Part shown: positions 57,341-64,000 of the stretch, piece by piece
Numbering within the stretch: the first letter of the stretch is position 1
Layout: the number at the start of each line of letters is the position of its first letter
NCBI GenBank assembly: GCA_903882665.1
Contig: CAIRXW010000038.1
Coordinates: forward strand, 47,686 to 111,685
Direction: 5' to 3'
Origin: an uncultured Chlorobiaceae bacterium
GTDB lineage: Bacteria; Bacteroidota; Chlorobiia; Chlorobiales; Chlorobiaceae
Length of the DNA stretch: 64,000 bases
Program-made: the position numbers and the translations under genes
The notes under the pieces: generated by a model
What the model saw: the letters and a program-made list of their open reading frames with translations, nothing else
The model's database searches: none
Told to the model about the DNA's origin: nothing

Positions 57341-57946
57341 TCAAAGATTAGAGTTGAACCGAATGACCCCCTCTTCATGAACGACAGCATCAAGAGGTTC
57401 ATCCCATGAGTCGGCAGGAACTGCATCAACCTTCTGCTGAAGGAATGAAAGTCCGATACGACGCGGGGTTATTCCCTTGCGGGAAAGCCGTTGTAAAAAA
57501 CGATCATAAAACCCTTTCCCATAACCGATACGAAATCCCCTTTCGTCAAACGCGAGGAGCGGCATCAGTATAACATCAAGATTCGACTCATCCGCAATCA
57601 AGGGCTCCTGAGGCTCAGATTGACCGAATTGTGCAGGCTGGACAAGATCCCCTTTCCGGAAAGCCGCAGTCATAAGCTCCCCATTTCGGATAACAGGAAC
57701 GGAAAGTTGTTTATTCATTGCGGTGAGCCGATCAACAATTGCCGAAGTACAGACTTCAGCCAAAGCTGGAATAGAGAGATAAAGATGAATATGACGGGAA
57801 TTGACAACTTCAGCCAAAATGATCACATATCCTGCAATGGCCACACTCATTTCACTCCGGGATTTTTCCGGGATTGAGCGCCTGCGGGCGATCATCTTCA
57901 CCCTCAGCGCGGCTTTTTCAGCAGCAACAGTTGCATCTCTATCCAT
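57341..57946 (-). CDS. 5-formyltetrahydrofolate cyclo-ligase
   Basis: 201 aa. [18 protein letters not shown] at the start and the ATP-binding [28 protein letters not shown] are diagnostic for the YgfA/MTHFS family. It recycles 5-formyl-THF to methenyl-THF. First gene of the operon leading to ppk (nine-base gap). The upstream 85-codon ORF 57904-58161 overlaps its start and is not credible. Confidence 0.92.
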   Translation of the reverse strand: MDRDATVAAEKAALRVKMIARRRSIPEKSRSEMSVAIAGYVIILAEVVNSRHIHLYLSIPALAEVCTSAIVDRLTAMNKQLSVPVIRNGELMTAAFRKGDLVQPAQFGQSEPQEPLIADESNLDVILMPLLAFDERGFRIGYGKGFYDRFLQRLSRKGITPRRIGLSFLQQKVDAVPADSWDEPLDAVVHEEGVIRFNSNL

Positions 57947-58232
57947 GGCGTTTTATCTCTGTATCCGTACTGTTCAATTGCTCCTGCATTTTGCGGCGTC
58001 AACAATAATAAACAGATCAACCACTGTACCATCAAATGTAAAATAATAAAATAGAGCACTTTCTCTCTTGATCTATGCACGATGTCAAGATGCGGAATCG
58101 CTTTCATCATAAAGAGGCATTGTAACCGTGTGTCTGACACGATCCAGTCATGCTTCTCCATTATTTGTCGTATCTTCTGGGATCGTGCAGCGGTAAACTT
58201 ATGCAGGGAAACACTAAAATTATTCAGGAACC

Positions 58233-59561
58233 ATGAGTGTTATTTTTCAGCAGGCCCGTATCATCAATCCTCTTGAGCACGTCGATAGCACGGGAACCCT
58301 AAAAGTGGACGATAACGGAATCATCGAAGCAGTCGTTTATGGCAGCCAGACTCTTGCTCAATCACCGGGAGACCGGGTTATTGATCTTCGGGGGCAGATT
58401 CTTTCTCCTGGACTTTTCGATATGCACTGTCATTTCAGGGAACCTGGCCAGGAATACAAGGAGACTCTTGAAAGTGGATCAAATGCAGCGGTTGCTGGTG
58501 GATTTACCGGTGTAGCCCTCATGCCGAACACAAAGCCCGTTATTGACAGTCCGCTCGGTGTCGCCTATATCCGCCATCATGCGACAACGCTTCCCATAGA
58601 TATCGAAGTGATCGGGGCAATGACCGTTGAAAGCAAGGGTGAACACCTCGCTCCGTTCGGGAAATTCTGCTCCTACGGAGTCACGGCCGTTTCGGATGAC
58701 GGTTCCGCAATTCAGAACAGCCAGATCATGCGTCTTGCCTTTGAATACGCATCAAACTTTGATCTTCTCATAATTCAGCACTGCGAAGAGCGGTCGCTTA
58801 CCATGGGAGGAATCATGAATGAAGGACTTTTTTCGACACAACTCGGCCTGAAGGGAATTCCTGATGTTTCCGAAGCCATTACCCTTGCCAGGGATCTGCT
58901 GTTGATGCACTATCTCGAACAGCACAAACTGCATGACCCGCTCAGAAGGCCTCGCTACCATGTCGCCCATATCAGCACAAAAACAGCACTTGATCTTGTC
59001 CGGAAAGCAAAGCAGGATGGGCTCAAGGTTACTTGCGAAGTAACGCCACACCATTTCACCCTCTGTGATGAAGATCTTTTTCATGCTGGAATGAAAGGCA
59101 ATTATATCATGAAACCACCGCTTTCCTCAAGGGAAAATCGTGAGGCTTTGCTTGAGGCTCTTGCCGATGGAACTATTGATGTCATAGCTACAGACCATGC
59201 GCCCCATGCCTCCCATGAAAAAGAGTGTCCCTCCGACCAGGCTGCGTTTGGAATTACAGGCCTTGAAACCTCTCTGGCCCTGACCATAACAGAACTTGTT
59301 GATAAACATATTATCACCATATCGCGTGCTATCGAACTGCTGTCGGTCAATCCAAGAAAAATAATGCGGCTGAAACCTCTTCTTTTTGCACCGGGAGAAG
59401 AGGCAAATTTTACAATCATTGACCCGGAGGCCCAATGGAGTCTAACCTCCAGTTCACTCAAGTCCAAATCGACAAATACACCCTTTCTCAATCGCTCACT
59501 GAAAGGAAGGGCGCGTGGAATTTTCCATAAGGGACAACTTCTTGAATCTGATGCCCTTTAA
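58233..59561 (+). CDS. pyrC: Dihydroorotase
   Basis: 442 aa. Metal-binding DMHCHFREPGQEYKETLESG, GVALMPNTKP, YHVAHIST, CEVTPHHFTL and IATDHAPH are class I dihydroorotase motifs; the length agrees with the type found with aspartate carbamoyltransferase. It closes the carbamoyl-aspartate ring in pyrimidine synthesis. The metal-bridging Lys of E. coli type II enzymes is not expected here. Single gene, plus strand. Confidence 0.94.
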   Translation: MSVIFQQARIINPLEHVDSTGTLKVDDNGIIEAVVYGSQTLAQSPGDRVIDLRGQILSPGLFDMHCHFREPGQEYKETLESGSNAAVAGGFTGVALMPNTKPVIDSPLGVAYIRHHATTLPIDIEVIGAMTVESKGEHLAPFGKFCSYGVTAVSDDGSAIQNSQIMRLAFEYASNFDLLIIQHCEERSLTMGGIMNEGLFSTQLGLKGIPDVSEAITLARDLLLMHYLEQHKLHDPLRRPRYHVAHISTKTALDLVRKAKQDGLKVTCEVTPHHFTLCDEDLFHAGMKGNYIMKPPLSSRENREALLEALADGTIDVIATDHAPHASHEKECPSDQAAFGITGLETSLALTITELVDKHIITISRAIELLSVNPRKIMRLKPLLFAPGEEANFTIIDPEAQWSLTSSSLKSKSTNTPFLNRSLKGRARGIFHKGQLLESDAL

Positions 59562-59675
59562 GAAATAATTCAAGAAGAAGGTTTTTTGATTATCGATAAA
59601 ATTTTTATTACCTTCATTGACTTTTTGGGCAGAAAACAAATCCGCCTTTTAACCTAAAGAACTATCGTACGAGTC

Positions 59676-59870
59676 ATGGCAAAGAAACAATCGTTTGCAG
59701 ATAAAGGCAAAAAAACGGGTACCAGCGATTTCAAGTGTGCCAAAGTCATTTTTTCTGTAAAATCAGAGAAAACCAATGCGTGGAAATTCATTGAAAAGAA
59801 CGTCCGGATTCCTAACGGAGAAAATGACCAGGTGATTCTTGCAAAGGCAATCACCGATTACGCAAAGTAA
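59676..59870 (+). CDS. Small basic conserved-looking protein
   Basis: 64 aa: AKKQSFADKGKKTGTSDFKCAKVIFSVKSEKTNAWKFIEKNVRIPNGENDQVILAKAITDYAK. Rich in Lys, with a beta-hairpin-like KVIFSVKSEKTNAWKFIEKNV core that resembles small ribosome-associated or chaperone-type proteins, but no family is certain. It has its own promoter region after pyrC (AT-rich, 59565-59660) and a hairpin behind it. The opposite-strand ORF 59654-59854 is its shadow. Confidence 0.65.
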   Translation: MAKKQSFADKGKKTGTSDFKCAKVIFSVKSEKTNAWKFIEKNVRIPNGENDQVILAKAITDYAK

Positions 59871-59886
59871 TCATACCCCGATACCT

Positions 59887-59914
59887 CTTCAGGGCATCCC
59901 AGGGTGCCCTGAAG
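59887..59914 (+). terminator. Hairpin behind the small basic protein
   Basis: CTTCAGGGCA (59887-59896) pairs perfectly with TGCCCTGAAG (59905-59914), 8-nt loop; followed by a T-rich run only about 17 bases later (cttttttct). Confidence 0.65.
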
Positions 59915-59947
59915 CTTCCCTGCTTCATCACCTTTTTTCTCCTCAGT

Positions 59948-60736
59948 ATGACTGATTATTCTGATAGTTCGGAGACGAACTCGTCACCGCTCTGGTTTGA
60001 AGAGTGGTTTAACCATCCGCTCTATCTTGAGGTTTACAGCCACCGCGACCGTGATGAAGCGGTGCGCTGCATTCAAACCATCCTCTCCCTTTCCGGCCTT
60101 GAACACCAGGAGCTTGCATCGCTATCGGTACTTGATATCGCATGTGGAGCTGGCCGACACGCTCTTGAGCTTGCCAGACTCGGCTGCTCGGTCACAGGAA
60201 ATGACCTTTCCCCGTTTCTGCTCGAAGAAGCGCGAAAAGAGGCCATGAAAAGCCAGTTACAGCTCAACCTTACCTGCTGTGATATGAGGCATGTTCCCGC
60301 CACTGGTCATTTTGATCTTATCGTTCAGCTCTTTACAAGTTTCGGCTATTTTGAACGGAAGGAAGATGACCGGTTGGTGCTTGACAAGGCTTATGGTGCG
60401 CTTAAAGAGGGTGGATGGTACGTTCTGGATCTTCTTAACCCCATCCCTCTTGCACGAAACCTGGTGCCTCACTCCCTGAAAACTGCTGGCAACCTTACCA
60501 TTCATGAAGAGCGTGCATTTGATAGCGACAAGATTACAAAAACAATTACCATTACCCCTCAAGCAGGCGAAACGTTTACATTTTCTGAATCGGTAAGGCT
60601 TTATGGCAAGGAGGAGATTCTGTCAATGCTTATGGAGGCAGGCTTTTCAGTCGCTCATATTGCAGGCAACTACCAAGGCGAACCTTATATGGGAAATGAT
60701 TCGCCAAGGATGATGCTTTTTTGCCAGAAACCGTAA
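59948..60736 (+). CDS. Class I SAM-dependent methyltransferase
   Basis: 262 aa. SAM-binding motif I LDIACGAGRHALELARLGCSVTGNDLSP, then motif region HFDLIVQLFTSFGYFERKEDDRLVLDKAYGALKEGGWYVLDLLNP. The GAGRHALELA start groups it with small-molecule methyltransferases. The substrate is unknown; FTSFGYF after motif II is typical of the methyltransferase_25/11 families. Not linked to an obvious pathway in the window. Confidence 0.82.
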   Translation: MTDYSDSSETNSSPLWFEEWFNHPLYLEVYSHRDRDEAVRCIQTILSLSGLEHQELASLSVLDIACGAGRHALELARLGCSVTGNDLSPFLLEEARKEAMKSQLQLNLTCCDMRHVPATGHFDLIVQLFTSFGYFERKEDDRLVLDKAYGALKEGGWYVLDLLNPIPLARNLVPHSLKTAGNLTIHEERAFDSDKITKTITITPQAGETFTFSESVRLYGKEEILSMLMEAGFSVAHIAGNYQGEPYMGNDSPRMMLFCQKP

Positions 60737-60770
60737 AGAGGAGAACAATCAGCTCCGGCAGAATAATATC

Positions 60771-61763
60771 CTAAAGCATTTTGCGATCCCGGTACCACTC
60801 GTATGCGTTGCGGATGCTGTGTTCATGGGGTTCATACTGCATATTCAGCTCACGCGTTGCCTTGGCTGAATCAAAATAGAGAAAATGAGAGGCCACCCCG
60901 AACATCGACATATTGAAAAGCTTCGATATCCGGTTCTTGTTTTTATAGAGATCAAGCCCCAGTTTCAATATTTTGGCCATCCAGAACGGAAGAGGGAAAT
61001 GAACCCTTGGTGCTCCGGTAATCTTCGAAATCGTATCAGCAAGCTGCTTGTAAGAGACGTTTTCTCCACCAAGGATGTAACGCTCCCCTGTCTTTCCTTT
61101 TTTCATCGCGGTGATGATCGTATCTGCAACGATCTCAACATCGACCACACAGATGCCACCAAGAGGATAAAAGGGAAGCTTTCTGTTGTAAATATCCTTG
61201 ATGATCCGTCCTGCATTAAAATTGATGTCTCCTGCACCAAACACAAATGCGGGATTGACAATAACACAGTCCAACCCTTTTTTGACTGCTTCAGCGACCT
61301 CTACTTCTGAAAGGTGTTTTGTTCTGGCATACTCAAGGTCGATCTGATGGAAATTCCAGATAACGGATTCATCGACAGGTTTTTTGTCGAAGGCAATTCC
61401 TACAGCGGTTATAGAACTGACATGCACAACTCTTGTAACACCAGCGGCGGCAGAGGCCTGCAGAATATTGCGGGTACCTTCAACATTGATTCTATAGAGC
61501 AGTGCATTTTTCTTGTCCCCCATATAGGTAAGACCTGCTGAGTGATAGACCAAATCAATTCCTTTCAGCGCCCTGTCAAGCGAAGCCCGGTCAGTAATAT
61601 CGCCATAAACAAGCTTGACCTTGTGCAAAACATCGGTGAGTGATGTTAAATCCGAATTTTTTCGTACAAGAATTGATACTTCATCGTCGGTTAAAGCCAG
61701 TTTTTTCACCAAACTTGAACCAATAAAACCAGTTGCCCCGGTTACAAGGATTTTTTTATTCAC
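60771..61763 (-). CDS. NAD(P)-dependent epimerase/dehydratase (SDR superfamily)
   Basis: 330 aa. TGATGFIGSSLVKKLA is the dinucleotide-binding motif; YARTKHLSEVEVAEA contains the catalytic YxxxK (YARTK). The rest (VYHSAGLTYMGDKKNALLYRINVEGTRNIL; GAGDINFNAGRIIKDI) resembles the dihydroflavonol-4-reductase/hopanoid-associated sugar epimerase group. Substrate not defined. Convergent with the methyltransferase. Confidence 0.88.
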   Translation of the reverse strand: MNKKILVTGATGFIGSSLVKKLALTDDEVSILVRKNSDLTSLTDVLHKVKLVYGDITDRASLDRALKGIDLVYHSAGLTYMGDKKNALLYRINVEGTRNILQASAAAGVTRVVHVSSITAVGIAFDKKPVDESVIWNFHQIDLEYARTKHLSEVEVAEAVKKGLDCVIVNPAFVFGAGDINFNAGRIIKDIYNRKLPFYPLGGICVVDVEIVADTIITAMKKGKTGERYILGGENVSYKQLADTISKITGAPRVHFPLPFWMAKILKLGLDLYKNKNRISKLFNMSMFGVASHFLYFDSAKATRELNMQYEPHEHSIRNAYEWYRDRKML

Positions 61764-61853
61764 CAGTATTGTACTTCAAATCAATTAACAATCCTTCATT
61801 TTTCCGCTCACCCAAAAAAGCAGCCGGTTTCATACTGGCGGCTCCAGCAACCA

Positions 61854-62897
61854 TTATTGTACAACGGCGGTCTCATCGACAACAATTTCTCCTGCTATTA
61901 ATTTTTTTCTGATATCCTCCAGTTGTTGATAATTTTTTATGCCAATCAATGATGCATTTTTGTTGTTGTAAACGTAGTCCGTATAACGATCGGCCAGACC
62001 GAATACCGAGACGCAACCACCCTTGAAACTGCCGTCAAGAAACGTCTCTACTGTTTTCAGCAGAGCCCTGTCAACAGCTTTGGTCATACTTGTCAGCACG
62101 AATCCTGGAGCTTCTGGTTCCTGATCGCGATCAGTGCAGATAACAAGCTTCCTGGTTTCCTTCGCTGCTTCGATGACACCGAGTCCACTGGCTCCGGCTG
62201 CCTGATAAACAATGTCCGCACCTCTGCCATATTGACCAAGTGCAAGTTCTTTGCCCTTGGCAGGATCGGCAAAAGCGCTTCCGGTCATACCGATATAACC
62301 GGAAATAACTCTGACTGCGGGATTGATTGAACGGACACCCTCAATGAAACCACTCTCAAATTTCTTGATGACACTTGACTCCATCCCTCCGATGAAACCG
62401 ACAGTTTTTGTTTTGGTAACCATTGCAGCAAGGGCTCCTGCCAGAAAAGAGCCTTTTTTCTCTTCAAAAGCAATACCCTGGAGATTAGCGGGTATGACAA
62501 CTTTCGGTTGGTGAATATAGTCAATGCAGACAAATTTTTTATCAGGAAATTCCCTTGCTATGGCAGTAATATCCTCACTGAAAAGCATACCAACACCGAT
62601 AATCAGTCCTATATCCGGATCCACGGCCATCTGGCGTAACGAAGCCTCGCGATCGGCTCCCTCTCCCTGTGGTTCTATGAAGATAAAGTTGACACCGTGC
62701 TTCGCTTTTGCAATTTCCAGGCCGTTATAGGCCGAATCATTGAATGATTTATCACCCCTGCCTCCAACATCAAAGACCAGGCCAATCCGGGATTTGCCCA
62801 CTGAAGAGGGGGCACTGATTTGTTTTTCCCTGTTTTGGCCTGAACAGCCAGCAAGAAAAAATAAAAAAAGCACAAACAAAGAAAGCGATGGCTTCAT
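61854..62897 (-). CDS. BMP/PnrA-family substrate-binding lipoprotein
   Basis: 347 aa. Lipobox FFLAGC near residue 18. The binding protein core GLVFDVGGRGDKSFNDSAYNGLEIAKA and GADIVYQAAGASGLGVIEAA are the BMP-family signature. Members bind purine nucleosides for an ABC transporter; the ATPase and permease genes (normally rbsA-like and yufP/Q-like) are not next to it. It lies alone between an epimerase and a broken kinase. Confidence 0.88.
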   Translation of the reverse strand: MKPSLSLFVLFLFFLAGCSGQNREKQISAPSSVGKSRIGLVFDVGGRGDKSFNDSAYNGLEIAKAKHGVNFIFIEPQGEGADREASLRQMAVDPDIGLIIGVGMLFSEDITAIAREFPDKKFVCIDYIHQPKVVIPANLQGIAFEEKKGSFLAGALAAMVTKTKTVGFIGGMESSVIKKFESGFIEGVRSINPAVRVISGYIGMTGSAFADPAKGKELALGQYGRGADIVYQAAGASGLGVIEAAKETRKLVICTDRDQEPEAPGFVLTSMTKAVDRALLKTVETFLDGSFKGGCVSVFGLADRYTDYVYNNKNASLIGIKNYQQLEDIRKKLIAGEIVVDETAVVQ

Positions 62898-63024
62898 CGA
62901 TTTTTTTGAAAAAGGTTATTCAAAACCCCGATAACTTTTTGACGCTGCCAATTTATGAAAAACTCGCTATAATTAAAAGCCGCAAAAGAGATAAAAGCTG
63001 TTATCTGGTGCTCGCCCATTGCGA

Positions 63025-63868
63025 TCAGGAATTGACAAGAATTTTATCAACGGCAGCAAGAAATGTTTTGATGGAAAAAGGCTTCTGGATAAAGTTCACT
63101 TTCAGATCAAACTCCCCTTGATTAGTAACCGTGTCTGCAGCGTAACCGGACATAAAGAGGGTCTTTAACTTTGGGGATGTTAACTGGAGTCTTTTTGAAA
63201 GATCACAACCATTCATCTCGGGCAACACAACGTCGGTTATAAGCAGTTTAATTTGGCACTTGTACTCATCGGCAATCCGGATTGCAGTACTTGGTGAAGC
63301 CGCATCGAGTACCCCGTATCCTCTGTTTTCAAGCACAAGCTTGCATATACTCAGGTTATCGGGCGCATCATCAACAAGCAGTATCAGCTCTTTACACTGA
63401 GCTGTCGAGAGCGCTGGCTGGTTGCCATCATGCAGATCAGCATAAGCATACCCAGTTTGTTGCGGGAACCAGATTGTAAAGGTCGTTCCCCTGCCAGGCT
63501 CGCTGGTGCATTCGATAGAGGCACCGTTCTGCTTGATGATACCATAGACTGTTGCAAGGCCCATGCCAGCACCTGTTCTTTTCTCCTTTGTGGTGAAAAA
63601 CGGTTCAAAAATGAAGGGAAGAATTTTTTTTGCGACTCCGCATCCGTCATCAGTCACGGAAAGAACCGCATAATTGCCCGGCTCCTTGCAGGGATGGCCA
63701 TCGGCGCATTCAGATTTTCCAACATGGATCCTGCTGGTTTTGATGGTAATTTTGCCAATACCATGTATAGCATCCCGGGAATTGACACAAAGGTTGCCAA
63801 GAATCAGATCAATTTGTTCGGGATCAATCTTGACAGAAAGAGTCCGAGGGTCGGGTATCCATATATAG
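63025..63868 (-). pseudogene. Hybrid histidine kinase cut by an insertion sequence
   Basis: The 3' part of a kinase much like that at 42077-44920: IWIPDPRTLSVKIDPEQIDLILGNLCVNSRDAIHG, DDGCGVAKKILPFIFEPFFTTKEKRTGAGMGLATVYGIIKQ (ATPase), and a receiver with LLITDVVLPEMNGCDLSKRL. The 5' part (sensor, HisKA) is separated by the IS element on the right. The ORF in the track begins within IS sequence (VHY... into the kinase), which is an artefact. As it stands the product would have no His site. Confidence 0.85.
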
Positions 63869-64000
63869 TGGACCCCGATTTTTAGACAGCGGTTTAAGAT
63901 GTTAACTTGCCCCAAAAGGGAGCAAGTAATGACAAAAAGGACACGAAAAAATTTCAGCGGTGACTTCAAGGCCAAGGTAGCACTTGAGGCTATTCAAGGG
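63869..64000 (+). mobile_element. IS3-family-like insertion sequence, left end
   Basis: The kinase reading frame stops matching its paralog at the sequence TGGACCCCGATTTTTAGACA (63869 on), a plausible terminal inverted repeat starting with TGGACC. The transposase begins 60 bases inside. The right end and any target duplication lie outside the window. Confidence 0.75.
63929..64000 (+). CDS. IS3-type transposase OrfA, N-terminus only
   Basis: 24 codons visible: MTKRTRKNFSGDFKAKVALEAI and then the window ends. RRxFSxEFKAKVALEAIxG is the standard opening of the OrfA helix-turn-helix of IS3-family transposases. GGGAG is six bases before the ATG. It would be followed by OrfB with the DDE domain through a programmed frameshift in most members, not visible here. 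Confidence 0.85.
   Translation, partial: MTKRTRKNFSGDFKAKVALEAIQG

Noticed and set aside
57904-58161. 85-codon minus ORF upstream of the cyclo-ligase
   Set aside because: Overlaps its start in another frame, with no recognisable protein; probably chance.
1-64000. tRNA or rRNA genes
   Set aside because: I looked through the intergenic stretches and saw no cloverleaf or rRNA-like sequence; a tRNAscan/Infernal run would settle it.

Overview
The window reads as chromosomal DNA of a green sulfur bacterium (Chlorobiaceae, Chlorobium/Pelodictyon type). The clearest indicator is the two-gene ATP-citrate lyase of the reverse TCA cycle (aclB 398 aa, aclA 610 aa). An arginine gene cluster, a KaiB/KaiC pair, TatA, two Prc proteases and a small HU/IHF protein next to recD2 agree with this. 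The species is not settled from sequence alone. I saw no rRNA, tRNA or CRISPR array.

Layout. 1-2.2 kb: end of recB plus recD (RecBCD exonuclease). 2.3-4 kb: three small exported proteins sharing one signal-peptide sequence, one carrying fifteen 12-bp repeats. 4.5-8.6 kb: an AlbA_2/ATPase-type regulator with duplicated C-terminal helix-turn-helix units, and a PAS/PAS/GAF histidine kinase. 8.7-11.3 kb: HU/IHF-like protein overlapping recD2. 11.3-18.2 kb: an accessory island crowded with toxin-antitoxin genes in all states of decay: intact MazEF-like with a twin palindromic operator, a broken PLD-helicase joined to a beheaded RelE/HigB-type toxin, its antitoxin with an early stop, the tail of a zeta-like P-loop protein, a frameshifted retropepsin-like gene, an MqsA next to an MqsR whose N-terminus is replaced by a phosphoesterase fragment, and a DUF4160/DUF2442 pair. 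18.2-21.1 kb: polysaccharide deacetylase-like protein, DUF1003 protein, RRM RNA-binding protein.

21.4-28.5 kb: aclBA, lgt, a Gdt1-type transporter, a DUF2934 protein, a periplasmic Cache-domain protein and a GNAT-rubredoxin fusion. 28.6-32.2 kb: a compact minus-strand operon kaiC-kaiB-PAS/HD-GYP, with a remnant of a second copy of the GNAT gene just upstream, so that GNAT sequences flank the kai operon in direct orientation. 32.3-35.7 kb: an operon of a phosphate-binding-like lipoprotein and two LolC/E-type permeases. 35.9-46.6 kb: arginine biosynthesis argC-argJ-argB-argF-argG and, after an opposing hybrid kinase, argH. 46.6-51.6 kb: two closely similar Prc proteases flanking tatA and a PmtA-like methyltransferase. 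51.8-62.9 kb: housekeeping genes (class II aldolase, M20 amidohydrolase, CBS protein, rpiB, ppk, 5-formyl-THF cyclo-ligase, pyrC, methyltransferase, epimerase, BMP-type lipoprotein). The right edge shows a second hybrid kinase cut by an IS3-type insertion sequence whose transposase begins at the window end.

How the genes work together. aclBA feeds acetyl-CoA from reductive TCA carbon fixation. The arg genes take N-acetylglutamyl-phosphate to arginine, with ArgJ recycling the acetyl group. KaiBC with an HD-GYP phosphodiesterase suggests a timing or energy-state module coupled to c-di-GMP. The 11-18 kb island is the most plastic part and contains the most unusual single gene, the phosphoesterase-MqsR chimera.
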